Positions 31,732 through 40,065 of a stretch of 64,000 nt of DNA are shown one piece after another. Source of the stretch: an uncultured Roseibium sp. Lineage in GTDB: Bacteria > Pseudomonadota > Alphaproteobacteria > Rhizobiales > Stappiaceae. The stretch covers positions 620,001 through 684,000 of the forward strand of contig NZ_CANLVF010000001.1 of assembly GCF_947494555.1 (NCBI RefSeq), given 5' to 3'. Below the pieces are notes generated by a model. The model was not told the origin of the DNA. It ran no database searches and saw nothing but the letters and a program-made list of their open reading frames with translations. Position 1 is the first letter of the stretch. Each line of letters begins with the position of its first letter. Both the position numbers and the translations under genes were made by a program.

Positions 31732-32538
31732 ATGAGCAAGACCATACTGGTGACAGGGTCGACGGACGGGATTGGCTTGGAAACGGCGAAAGCCCTGAGG
31801 GAAAAAGGGCACACCGTTCTGCTGCATGGGCGTAACCGGCAAAAGCTCGACAAGGCAGAAGCCGCCCTTCTGGCGATCCCGGCAAATGCTGGCGTCGAGA
31901 CCTTTCAGGCCGACTTTTCGAAACTCACTGAGGTCGCGCAAGTGGCGGACGAGATCAGGAACAGTCACAGCAAGATCGACGTCCTGATCAACAATGCCGG
32001 CATCTTTCGAGCGCCGGTCGACCTTACGGATGACGGACTGGACATTCGCTTCGTAGTCAATCTTCTTGCGCCCTATTTGCTGACGCGGGAATTGCTGCCG
32101 CTCATGGATGTCAGCAGCCGCGTGGTCAATCTGTCGTCTGCCGCGCAGGCCCCAGTCAACCTGAATGCGCTTGAGGGACAAGTGCGTCTTTCGCCGATGG
32201 ACGCCTATGCGCAGAGCAAGCTGGCGCTGACCATGTGGACACGGTTCCTTGCCGGAGAACTGGGTGCGAACGGACCTGTGATCGTCGCGGTCAATCCGGG
32301 GTCCTTGCTGGCCAGCAAAATGGTGAAGGAAGGCTTTGGCGTTGCTGGCAACGATCTCGGCATTGGTGTCGACATTCTCCTGCGCGCTGCCCTTTCGGAC
32401 GCGTTCACGGGTGCCTCCGGCAAATACTTCGACAATGACGGCGGAAGGTTTTCAGACCCGCATCCGGACGGATTGAATGAAACCAAGACCGCAAAACTGA
32501 TGCAAACGGTCGAGGCACTGACGTCCAGGGTTGTGTGA
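31732..32538 (+). CDS. SDR family oxidoreductase
   Basis: This 268-residue NAD(P)-dependent oxidoreductase has TGSTDGIG (residues 8-15), NNAG, and the catalytic serine (NLSSAAQ) and YAQSK (Tyr-x-x-x-Lys) all intact. It resembles the retinol-dehydrogenase/WWOX-like group of SDRs; the substrate cannot be named. The ATG at 31732 starts at the conserved MSKTILVTGSTDG. Confidence 0.93.
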   Translation: MSKTILVTGSTDGIGLETAKALREKGHTVLLHGRNRQKLDKAEAALLAIPANAGVETFQADFSKLTEVAQVADEIRNSHSKIDVLINNAGIFRAPVDLTDDGLDIRFVVNLLAPYLLTRELLPLMDVSSRVVNLSSAAQAPVNLNALEGQVRLSPMDAYAQSKLALTMWTRFLAGELGANGPVIVAVNPGSLLASKMVKEGFGVAGNDLGIGVDILLRAALSDAFTGASGKYFDNDGGRFSDPHPDGLNETKTAKLMQTVEALTSRVV

Positions 32539-32715
32539 CAGGACGCTTCGCAAATCATACGCGCCGACGCATCGGAAGAACTTGCAAGACGGGTGTTGCA
32601 AAAGTGTATCAGACCACCTTTGCAATGCTGCGTTTTGCTGATTGTAACTGTTTTATGGGCAAATAGTGCCGTAAGGATAAGGTGTTATAGTCAACTGGCG
32701 GTACTGGAGAAGGGC

Positions 32716-33522
32716 ATGAAATCGTTTCTGGTCGGAGCATTGAGTTCCTTCCTTTTCGCCTCCGGTGCTTTGTCGGCCGACCTCTATTCTGCTCCGCCGA
32801 TCGAGCCGGTGCCGTCTCAGATTGTCGAGAAACGCTGGAAATTTGTCGTTGCTCCCTATCTTATTGCACCGACCATCCAGGGGCACACCGAAATAGGCCG
32901 TTTGCCCGCGACCGAGCTTGACGTGTCGCCCAGCAATATTTTCAAGAACCTGAAGTTCGGCGGAATGGGGCACTTCGAAGTGCTTTTCGACGACCGCTTC
33001 GGTGCCGTTTTCGACATCGCCTATATGGATCTGGGCGATGACAGGACCTTCCCGGCCGTGGGTGGATCGGTAAACGCCGGCTTCAAACAGCTGATCAGCG
33101 AACTGTTCTTCGGGTACCGGTTCTACCGCTCGGAGCGCGCATGGGCAGAGGCCTATGCAGGCGCCCGCGTGTGGTACAACCAGATCAACGTTTCGGCATC
33201 CGTGCCGGGCAACAGTTTTTCCACGACACTGGATGAAGCCTGGGCCGACCCGGTCATCGGATTGCGGGGTCAGGTGTTCCTGAACGACAAGTGGTCCCTT
33301 TACGGAACAGGTAACATCGGCGGGTTCGACTTCGGCTTCGCCTCCGATTTCACTTGGGGCGTCCAGGGCGGTGTCGGCTATCATTTCAACGACCGTGTGG
33401 CTCTGCAGCTGCATTACAAGGCAACCGCCGTCAACTTCGACAATGACAAGTCCGGTATCCGGAACTTCCAGTACGACACGATCACCCATGGACCTCTGGT
33501 CGGTCTGGCCTTCAGTTTCTGA
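32716..33522 (+). CDS. outer-membrane beta-barrel protein
   Basis: This 268-residue protein has a cleavable signal peptide (MKSFLVGALSSFLFASGALS-AD) and alternating hydrophobic/aromatic strands. It ends in FSF, the C-terminal aromatic signature recognised by the BAM machinery. Sequence such as FGYRFYRSERAWAEAYAGARVWYN suggests the OmpW/opacity-like eight-strand type. It is probably a small outer-membrane protein of unknown role. ATG at 32716 follows GGAGAAGGG. Confidence 0.88.
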   Translation: MKSFLVGALSSFLFASGALSADLYSAPPIEPVPSQIVEKRWKFVVAPYLIAPTIQGHTEIGRLPATELDVSPSNIFKNLKFGGMGHFEVLFDDRFGAVFDIAYMDLGDDRTFPAVGGSVNAGFKQLISELFFGYRFYRSERAWAEAYAGARVWYNQINVSASVPGNSFSTTLDEAWADPVIGLRGQVFLNDKWSLYGTGNIGGFDFGFASDFTWGVQGGVGYHFNDRVALQLHYKATAVNFDNDKSGIRNFQYDTITHGPLVGLAFSF

Positions 33523-33559
33523 GTAACCAGCAGCTAGCGTGAGACAGCACGAACCGCCC

Positions 33560-33587
33560 TTGACTCTCCGAAAAGAAACTATATAAC
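33560..33587 (+). promoter_or_regulatory. promoter of the arsR-arsP operon
   Basis: TTGACT (33560-33565), 16 bases, TATAAC (33582-33587). The -10 lies inside the ArsR palindrome. Confidence 0.7.
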
Positions 33588-33604
33588 TAGAAATATAGTT
33601 ATAT
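33581..33604. promoter_or_regulatory. operator of the second ArsR regulator
   Basis: Perfect inverted repeat ATATAACTA-GAAATA-TAGTTATAT, 9-bp arms, overlapping the -10 box. Binding here would block RNA polymerase, which fits ArsR autorepression. Confidence 0.8.
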
Positions 33605-33618
33605 TGAATGGATCGAGA

Positions 33619-33915
33619 ATGGTTCTGGAAGAAGCTGCTCAGGGATTTGCGGCGTTGGGCTCGGAGGCCCGCCTGCAGGTCGTGCTCACCTTGGTAAAGG
33701 CCGGACACACGGGCCTGACGGTGGGGGACATCCAATCCCGCACTGGCATGGCCGCGTCGACACTCGCACATCACCTGAAGTTTCTGTCTTCCGCCGGTCT
33801 TGTCATCCAGGAAAAGGACGGGCGCTCGGTGATAAACCGGGCCGCATTCGATCACCTGGAAGGTCTGGCCGGATACATTCTCAAGGAATGCTGCGTGGAC
33901 GAGGGCGGCTGTTAA
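33619..33915 (+). CDS. ArsR family regulator of the arsP operon
   Basis: This 98-residue winged-helix repressor has TGMAASTLAHHLKFLSSAGLV as the recognition region (about residues 45-65). It ends YILKECCVDEGGC, three cysteines likely to sense arsenicals. The ATG at 33619 is preferred; a TTG at 33604 would overlap the operator. arsP starts 26 bases downstream. It is distinct in sequence and operator from the ArsR at 30.0-30.4 kb. Confidence 0.92.
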   Translation: MVLEEAAQGFAALGSEARLQVVLTLVKAGHTGLTVGDIQSRTGMAASTLAHHLKFLSSAGLVIQEKDGRSVINRAAFDHLEGLAGYILKECCVDEGGC

Positions 33916-33941
33916 GCCTCTCCCATCAGGGATTGATAGAC

Positions 33942-35057
33942 ATGTCAGAGACGATTGAACGCGTTGAACTTGACCAGGGCGGCGGGGCCGCGAGCTGCTG
34001 CGCGCCAAAAACCGCATGCTGCACGACGCCGGAGCCCAGATGGACCTGGAAGTCCTTCCCGGGCAAGGACTATATCTTTTCAACCTGGACCATCGTGCTC
34101 GGCGGTCCCTTGATTGTGCTGCTTTTCGATCAGATCCAGTTCGTTCCGTTCGTGAGCTTCGCGATCAGTGCGTTTCTGGGAACGTTGCCTTACATCGCCT
34201 TTGCGGTTGCCCTGATTGCCTGGCTTAAGGCTGCAGGCGCGGAAGCCTATGTCGGACGCGCATTTGCAGGACGCGAGACGCAGGCGATCTTCCTGGCGGC
34301 ACTTTTCGGCGGCCTGGCACCATTTTGTTCCTGTGAGGTTATCCCGTTCATTGCCGGATTGCTGGCCGTTGGTGCACCGCTCTCGGCAATCATGGCATTC
34401 TGGCTGTCATCGCCTCTGATTGATCCGCCAACCCTGCTTATTACGGCCGGTGCCCTCGGGTGGTCCTTCGCAATCGGCAAAGCCGTGTTTGCGGTCGCGT
34501 TGGGTCTGTTCGGCGGCTTTCTTGTTTCCATGCTCCTCAAAACGGGCACGTTTTCCAATCCGGTCAAGATCGGGTCCTCGGCAAGCGGTTGCGGCTGCGG
34601 CGCATCTCCGCAAACCGGCCGCCCTGTCTGGAAGTTCTGGGGTGAGGCCGAGCGGAGCGAAAAGTTTCGCACTGAGCTTAAGGCAAATGCCTTCTTCCTG
34701 GTGAAATGGCTTGCACTGGCATACGTGCTGGAGGCGGCGCTGGTCACCTATGTGCCGGCCAGCCTGATCGCCGGTGTTGTCGGCGGTGAGGGGATCGGAT
34801 CGATCGCGATCTCCGCCCTTGTCGGGATGCCGGCCTATCTCAACAGCTACGTCGCGCCTCCGCTTCTGGCGGGTCTTATGGAGCAGGGCATGAGCGCCGG
34901 TGCCGCAATGGCTTTCATGATCGCGGGTGCGGTGAGTTCCATACCGGCCATGGCAGCAGTCTGGTCTTTGGTAAAGCCTCAGGTCTTTGCCACCTATCTC
35001 GGACTGGGTTTCGCGGGCGCTGTTCTGTCCGGCCTGATCTTCCAGCTCTTCATTTGA
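33942..35057 (+). CDS. arsP: ArsP-family permease (predicted organoarsenical efflux)
   Basis: This 371-residue inner-membrane permease of the DUF318/ArsP family has about eight hydrophobic segments. The paired-cysteine motif APFCSCEVIPF in the first half and ALVGMPAYLNSYVAPPLL in the second are family signatures. Extra cysteine clusters occur in the N-terminal tail (SCCAPKTACC) and in the central cytoplasmic loop (SGCGCG). Known ArsP proteins export trivalent organoarsenicals. It follows its ArsR by 26 bases and precedes a transglutaminase-like gene by 10, so the three form an operon. Confidence 0.88.
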   Translation: MSETIERVELDQGGGAASCCAPKTACCTTPEPRWTWKSFPGKDYIFSTWTIVLGGPLIVLLFDQIQFVPFVSFAISAFLGTLPYIAFAVALIAWLKAAGAEAYVGRAFAGRETQAIFLAALFGGLAPFCSCEVIPFIAGLLAVGAPLSAIMAFWLSSPLIDPPTLLITAGALGWSFAIGKAVFAVALGLFGGFLVSMLLKTGTFSNPVKIGSSASGCGCGASPQTGRPVWKFWGEAERSEKFRTELKANAFFLVKWLALAYVLEAALVTYVPASLIAGVVGGEGIGSIAISALVGMPAYLNSYVAPPLLAGLMEQGMSAGAAMAFMIAGAVSSIPAMAAVWSLVKPQVFATYLGLGFAGAVLSGLIFQLFI

Positions 35058-35067
35058 GGAACGTGAA

Positions 35068-35916
35068 ATGCACACAGATGTCTCGGTGAGGGTTGAACCA
35101 CATCAGGATGCGACGAAAAAACTTCTTGTTCCTGTCGGGTTGCCAACGCCGCATGAATTGCCGGTTCATTTCAACATCACCGGCGGCGCTTTCACCCTCA
35201 CCGGTGAAAGTGCAACCGGTCAGCTCGTGGCCGTGGTGATGCCGGAAGCAGAGCAGCCTGTTGAGGTATCTTATTCCTTTCTTGAAGGCGGTCCAGGTTA
35301 CCCGGACGCACTATTCGAACCGCACAGGAACAAGTTCACACAAGCGGCTGAACAGCTCGTTTTCGACGCAATCAACATTGCTGAAACACAGCCGGACGGA
35401 CATGCGGCAATCCAGGCGCTGGTCAATGCGGCCGCCGAAAAATTCAGGTACGGACACCCCGAAATACGGTTCAACGATGGTTGCGACGAAGTCCCTTACC
35501 TTGCATGCGGGCTGACGGAGGGCTCGTGCATCGACATCAACACTTATCTGATCGCATCACTACGTGCGGCCGGGTACGAAGCCGGATATATCACCGGATA
35601 CTTCTTCCCTGAAGAAAAGAACGGGTGCTGTGAAGACGCCCATTGCTGGGTGGTCACGCGTCACAACGGCGTCGTTCTGGAATGGGATATTGCTCATCAC
35701 CTGAAATTGGGGACGAGAGACGTATGCTGCGGGCTCAATCCCAAGCCCGGTGACAGGGTTGCCGTCGCCCATTCCATGGGTCTGACATTTCCGGAGCTCG
35801 GCATTTGCTGCGAAAAACTGATCAGCGAACCCGCATGGATCTCCGACGGTGGGCGGTTAGAGAAATCGGAGGTCACGATCCGGCGTCATATTCGAAAATC
35901 TGTCGCTGCTGCCTGA
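35068..35916 (+). CDS. transglutaminase-like protein, cysteine-rich, in the arsP operon
   Basis: This 282-residue protein has an N-terminal beta-sandwich region and a transglutaminase-like thiol hydrolase core with a complete triad: C154 (TEGSCIDIN), H192 (DAHCWV) and D207 (LEWDIAH). Additional cysteine pairs stand out (NGCCEDAHC, VCCG, ICCEK). It starts 10 bases after arsP, so it is cotranscribed and under ArsR control. A transglutaminase-like enzyme is not a standard arsenic-resistance protein. It may process a peptide or thiol conjugate, but that is inference. Confidence 0.85.
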   Translation: MHTDVSVRVEPHQDATKKLLVPVGLPTPHELPVHFNITGGAFTLTGESATGQLVAVVMPEAEQPVEVSYSFLEGGPGYPDALFEPHRNKFTQAAEQLVFDAINIAETQPDGHAAIQALVNAAAEKFRYGHPEIRFNDGCDEVPYLACGLTEGSCIDINTYLIASLRAAGYEAGYITGYFFPEEKNGCCEDAHCWVVTRHNGVVLEWDIAHHLKLGTRDVCCGLNPKPGDRVAVAHSMGLTFPELGICCEKLISEPAWISDGGRLEKSEVTIRRHIRKSVAAA

Positions 35917-35921
35917 CCCAC

Positions 35922-35949
35922 GTGTTCAGCCGCGCTTTCGGCTGAACAC
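35922..35949 (+). terminator. terminator of the arsP operon, overlapping the 3' end of dddL
   Basis: An 11-bp perfect stem GTGTTCAGCCG/CGGCTGAACAC with a six-base loop is followed by CATTTTCTGG. It begins 5 bases after the transglutaminase stop and also covers the last codons and stop of the opposing dddL. Confidence 0.65.
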
Positions 35950-36663
35950 CATTTTCTGGCTAGCAAGTTTGTCCTGTGGTCCGGTCCAGGCGTAGGCGAG
36001 AAGCGCTGGCTCAAGCTTGGACACCGTAATTCTGTGTGTGTGCTCAGGTGGGTTGAAGATCATCGACCCTGGTGCATAGACGCCTTGGTGATTTTCTGAG
36101 ACCGCACCTGACAGACAGATGTAGCTTTCCGAAATGCCGCTATGGGCGTGGGACGGATAAATGCATCCCGGGGCGAACAGGACCAGCCCAAGTATGACTT
36201 CCGTTGTCAGAACCGGTCCATTCGGACCGCAGAACTCTGCATAGGCATAGCTTTTGCCGAGGCCCCTTGGAACTTTCTCATATCCATATTGCCAGGTGAG
36301 CTGAGTTTGTACGCTCTCAATCGCGCGGATGAGCGGTGCCGTTCTCTCCAGTCGGCCTTCGTCCAATGCCCTTTTCAGATGCGCCGTGACCGGTTTTTGG
36401 GCGGGTTCGCCAAAATCGATAACCGCTTTGGATTTGTTGACGCGGCCGATCGCTTCCCTGACCGCGCGCTGGTGCGCGCGTATCTTGTCGCTGCCTCCCG
36501 AAGACAGGAAACGGTATGCCTCGTACAATTCCCGCAGCAAATAGCCCCAGTCCGGATAATCGGACAGGAATTGCCGCGAAGAAACGGTCTCATCGCCCTT
36601 TTCGTTGTCGTCCAGCACGTGGTTGCCTCTCTCTAGATATCCGGGCCGGTCTTTCGATATCAT
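35926..36663 (-). CDS. dddL: DMSP lyase DddL
   Basis: This 245-residue cupin enzyme cleaves dimethylsulfoniopropionate to dimethyl sulfide and acrylate. The N-terminal part DYPDWGYLLRELYEAYRFL is typical of DddL. The C-terminal cupin carries metal ligands H172, H174 and E179 (SHAHSGISES) and the second motif GVYAPGSMIFNPPEHTH with H208/H210. DddL is known from marine Rhodobacterales and Labrenzia/Roseibium. It ends 10 bases from the convergent arsP operon, sharing a hairpin. No acrylate catabolic genes are adjacent. Confidence 0.9.
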   Translation of the reverse strand: MISKDRPGYLERGNHVLDDNEKGDETVSSRQFLSDYPDWGYLLRELYEAYRFLSSGGSDKIRAHQRAVREAIGRVNKSKAVIDFGEPAQKPVTAHLKRALDEGRLERTAPLIRAIESVQTQLTWQYGYEKVPRGLGKSYAYAEFCGPNGPVLTTEVILGLVLFAPGCIYPSHAHSGISESYICLSGAVSENHQGVYAPGSMIFNPPEHTHRITVSKLEPALLAYAWTGPQDKLASQKMVFSRKRG

Positions 36664-36755
36664 TCATGGCCCGGGATTCAAGAAGCAGTTTTTGCGCCAG
36701 TTTTACAGTTGGTCCTTTGGGCAAATGCCGGTCCACCGGCAACCCGCGACAAGGC

Positions 36756-37142
36756 TCACACGGGTTTGTAGGCGACTACGTCAATCTCGATCTTGGCATC
36801 TACCATCAATTGCGATTTCACCGTTGAACGTGCCGGAGCACCATTTGGAAAATAGCTGGCGTAGATCTTGTTGAAGGTCCAAAAATCCCGCGTGTCATCG
36901 AGCCAGACATTGACCTTGGCGACATCCTCGAGCGTGCAGCCTGCCTTTTCAAGAACGGCCACCACATTGTCCATTGTGCGCCGTGTCTGGGCCTCGATCC
37001 CGCCAGGCTCGATCTCGCCGTTTTCCTTCATGGCAACCTGGCCCGAGATGAACACGAAGTCGCCGGCCCTGACTGCGGGTGAGAAGGGCAGGTTCTGTCC
37101 GCCGGCTCCAGTACGTTCCACGCCAATGCGTTCGATAGGCAT
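36756..37142 (-). CDS. RidA family reactive imine/enamine deaminase
   Basis: This 128-residue protein of the YjgF/YER057c/UK114 family has FISGQVAMKENGEIEPGG, a central VAKVNVWLDD, and the arginine in GAPARSTVKS that in RidA holds the carboxylate of 2-aminoacrylate-type intermediates. It hydrolyses enamines or imines released by PLP enzymes. It is the last gene of the minus-strand TRAP/M81/PLP-enzyme operon, 66 bases after the D-threonine-aldolase-like gene, which would generate such intermediates. Confidence 0.93.
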   Translation of the reverse strand: MPIERIGVERTGAGGQNLPFSPAVRAGDFVFISGQVAMKENGEIEPGGIEAQTRRTMDNVVAVLEKAGCTLEDVAKVNVWLDDTRDFWTFNKIYASYFPNGAPARSTVKSQLMVDAKIEIDVVAYKPV

Positions 37143-37208
37143 TTAAGTCTCCATTATCGTGATATTCGAAACGACGATTGATCCAAGGGGTAAAACGGTA
37201 CGTCGGCG

Positions 37209-38267
37209 TTACCAGACCTGGCCGCGCGCCGCGACAGGCATCGGTCCGGTGAGGTCAGCACCGCGCACGCCTTCGACCCTGTCCAGCATGTTGGCAACCA
37301 CGCAGGCATGGTTGGGCACGATCCGCAATCTTTCACCGACGTTCAGATTGATCGGGCCATCTGCGACGATGCGCCCGTGTTCTTCGCTGAGCTGATCAAT
37401 TGCAAGATCGTCGCGGCCAAGCACATGTCCGTGTCCGACCTGACCGAAGAGATCCGTCGTCAGGACTTTCGACCCGGCATCAACGATCGCGTGGTGAGGA
37501 GAGGGAACCGAGACAACGGTTGCCAGAACCGTGAGCGCACAATCGTGCCAACCGCAGGCACCGTGCGCCACAAGCGAGCGGTCGTTGTAGACATAGGTGC
37601 CGATCCGGTGTTCCGTCACGGGCCCATTGCCGTGCGCGCGCCACATGTCGGGTGAGCCGCCGGAGGAAACAACCTGCACCTCAAGTCCTTCAGACTCAAT
37701 CAGAGCTTTCGCCTCGTTTAACCAGGTCTCTGCCTCATCCATCCTTCCGACTGGAGGAAAGGTCATCAGGCCACCAAATCTGAGCCCTGGCAGCCTGTCG
37801 ATAAGGCCGGCAAGACCTGCGGCCGCGGCAGGCGATGGAACGCCGCACCGGTCCGCGCCCGTATTGCACTCGACAAGCACGGTCAGCGGCGCCTCCGCAT
37901 CGGCAAATGTCCGGCTCAGTCCCTCGGCCACGACTTCATTGTCCGCAACGACGGAAAGCCGCACTTTTTCTGAAAGGGCACGCAGGCGCGCGGTCTTGGT
38001 GCCGCCAAGGATGTTGTAGGTGATCAGGACATCCTCGATGCCTCCCTCCGCGACCATAGCCTCTGCTTCGCTGACCTTCTGGCAGGTGATGCCGACAGCG
38101 CCCTGTGCGACCTGGTATTTCGCCAGGCTGGGCAATTTGTGTGTCTTGATGTGCGGGCGCAGCTTCAGCGCGTTGCTGTCGCAATAGGCCTGGTATTTGC
38201 GGATGTTGGCCTCGGCAACGTCCAGATCCACTAGAACGCAAGGTGTGTCGAGGGTCGGGAATATCAT
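37209..38267 (-). CDS. D-threonine aldolase / D-serine dehydratase-like PLP enzyme
   Basis: This 352-residue fold-type III (alanine-racemase-like) PLP enzyme has the PLP-lysine motif LRPHIKTHK near residue 40, GGLMTFPP in the barrel, and a C-terminal zinc-site string PNHACVVAN (His-x-Cys). The His-x-Cys pair is closer to D-serine or hydroxyaspartate dehydratases than to D-threonine aldolases, which use His-x-Asp. The substrate is therefore a beta-hydroxy D-amino acid, class uncertain. Its start overlaps the M81 stop by four bases (ATGA), implying coupled translation. Confidence 0.88.
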   Translation of the reverse strand: MIFPTLDTPCVLVDLDVAEANIRKYQAYCDSNALKLRPHIKTHKLPSLAKYQVAQGAVGITCQKVSEAEAMVAEGGIEDVLITYNILGGTKTARLRALSEKVRLSVVADNEVVAEGLSRTFADAEAPLTVLVECNTGADRCGVPSPAAAAGLAGLIDRLPGLRFGGLMTFPPVGRMDEAETWLNEAKALIESEGLEVQVVSSGGSPDMWRAHGNGPVTEHRIGTYVYNDRSLVAHGACGWHDCALTVLATVVSVPSPHHAIVDAGSKVLTTDLFGQVGHGHVLGRDDLAIDQLSEEHGRIVADGPINLNVGERLRIVPNHACVVANMLDRVEGVRGADLTGPMPVAARGQVW

Positions 38268-39730
38268 ACGAGTTCCTCGTGATGGGGATTGTCTACCATC
38301 GGCCATATCTCGCGTTTCAAACGGGTGTAGGCTGTCCGGCGCGGGTCGCTAGGATAGGGCCCATCGACGGCAGCATAAAGAATTTCTCCCGCGATAGGTG
38401 CAAAAGCGCCGTGGAAATGATTGGTCGACTTGACGATGAGGATTCGCTTGGCGTCCGGATCTATTCCGAGATTTGTGAAGAGGTCCGGCGAGAAAGCCTG
38501 GGACCGGTTGGAATTGAGCACGATATCCAGGTCCCCGATCCGGATCGCCGCGCTGTTTCCAAGCGGAACAACGGACGCGCCGAAACTCTGGACGGCATTT
38601 TCAACCAGCCGGGTCACGCGGACCCGTGCATCAATAGGCTGCCCGGCATGGGCCGATGTCTTGCCGCCGAACCTTAGATCGAACTCGGCGCCTTCACCGG
38701 CCGCAAAGCAGAGCCGCACCGCCATCGGATCCCAGATCGTACCGAGAGCGACGCCTTTCAAATTCAGGTCAAGAACATGCTGAAGAAGGATAGTTGAATC
38801 CCCGGCAACGCCGCCGCCGGGATTGTCCCAGACATCCGCAATGACCACCGGCGCATGGGAGCCCCTGTCCGCACGCATCAGGGCTTCGACCGGTGCAAGA
38901 AACTCCGGGGCTGCCCGTCCTCGGAACCCGAAAAGTTCCATGCCGAGGTCTCGTGCAAGCCGGCCGCCTCGAACCGCGTCTCCATCCGTCGTCACGATTA
39001 TTTTTGCGCCGAGGTCCGGCGAGTCGCCGGCCATGAAGCCGTGGATGACGGACGCTGTCAGGACGTCGCCTGCGCGTTCGAGCGCCATTAGCCTGTCGAT
39101 GAAACCGCGCATCGGCTGAAGGCTCGTTGGCAGAATGTCGATCATGCGCACATCGAAGACGCATATAACGGGAGAGATTTTGCCGCGTGCCGCCCTGAGG
39201 GTCAGATCTGCGCAAGCCTCACCGGTTTCGACGAAATCGGTGTGCGGAAACTCCTTGAAGACGGTGATGATGTCGGCGTTTTTCGTGCATTTTTCGCTCA
39301 TGTGGCTGTGCGGATCGAAGGTCGCGCCGATCCGGCAGTCCGGGCCTGCGATCTCCCTTGCGGCCTCCAGAAGATCACCCTCGCAATCGTCGCAGCCGTC
39401 GGCGATCATTGCACCGTGCAGACCGAAGATGACGGCATCGAGTGGCAGTGCCGCCTTTAGCTGGTCGAGAACCTCGGCGCGAAGGCGCTGCCAGGTCGGG
39501 CCGCTCACGAGACCGCCAGGTTCGGCCCACGTCGCGGTCCCCTCAATCAACTCGATCTCGCCGCGTACGGCGCGCTTGCGCAAGGCTGGGAACACGGCGC
39601 TGCACAGCGTCGGTGTTTCTGGGTGTTCACCGGGCGGTGCGTAGAAGCTTTGTTCAAAGTCTGAAAAGTCCGTCCTCAAGGGAGAAAAAGTGTTGGTCTC
39701 GGTCGCGACGGAAGCACAAAAAACGCGCAT
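38264..39730 (-). CDS. M81 family metallopeptidase (MlrC-like)
   Basis: This 488-residue protein belongs to the family of MlrC, which degrades linearised microcystin. Family marks are the start RVFCASVATETNTFSP, the metal-site string TFDPHSHMSEKCTKNADI, and VVIADVWDNPGGGVAGDST. Most members act on unknown peptides or amides and sit in transport-linked catabolic operons, as here. The ATG at 39730 was chosen because the conserved N-terminus starts there. A MITE-like element separates it from dctP upstream. Confidence 0.92.
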   Translation of the reverse strand: MRVFCASVATETNTFSPLRTDFSDFEQSFYAPPGEHPETPTLCSAVFPALRKRAVRGEIELIEGTATWAEPGGLVSGPTWQRLRAEVLDQLKAALPLDAVIFGLHGAMIADGCDDCEGDLLEAAREIAGPDCRIGATFDPHSHMSEKCTKNADIITVFKEFPHTDFVETGEACADLTLRAARGKISPVICVFDVRMIDILPTSLQPMRGFIDRLMALERAGDVLTASVIHGFMAGDSPDLGAKIIVTTDGDAVRGGRLARDLGMELFGFRGRAAPEFLAPVEALMRADRGSHAPVVIADVWDNPGGGVAGDSTILLQHVLDLNLKGVALGTIWDPMAVRLCFAAGEGAEFDLRFGGKTSAHAGQPIDARVRVTRLVENAVQSFGASVVPLGNSAAIRIGDLDIVLNSNRSQAFSPDLFTNLGIDPDAKRILIVKSTNHFHGAFAPIAGEILYAAVDGPYPSDPRRTAYTRLKREIWPMVDNPHHEELV

Positions 39731-39798
39731 GAAAACCCCGGTCAGAATGAAAAGGCGGCGAGGGGAGCCGGAGCCCCCCAAGCCGGGGAGGAACCTTA

Positions 39799-40060
39799 GT
39801 CATACCCTCATAAATGAGACCGCAATGGCGCAGCAAACGGCGATGAGATGCCAGGAAAAGTGCGAGAAGCGGGCTTCCTGCCCGGTTGAGCGCTTTGAGG
39901 CAGCAGATCGAAGCCGTTTCTGCGGCCCTCCGGGATAAGGAGAATTTGCCCTGATACTTTGTTGCGAAGCTTTGAAAACCGGACGGTTTCCTGCAGCTTC
40001 GCGCCGCGTATCCGAACAAATTCATCCACACCATTGCGGCCTGATTTATGAGGGTATGAC
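39799..40060. mobile_element. MITE-like element with 30-bp terminal inverted repeats
   Basis: GTCATACCCTCATAAAT... at 39799-39828 and its inverted copy at 40031-40060 agree at 28 of 30 bases and enclose about 200 bases without a convincing gene. Possible CTT target duplications flank it (39795-39797 and 40061-40063). It lies between dctP (stop at 40066) and the M81 start (39730), inside an otherwise compact operon. The whole is probably a non-autonomous transposable element. Confidence 0.65.
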
Positions 40061-40065
40061 CTTGG

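Noticed and set aside
32653..34083. 476-residue open frame antisense to the outer-membrane barrel and arsR genes
   Set aside because: It covers two well-supported genes, a promoter and an operator on the other strand.
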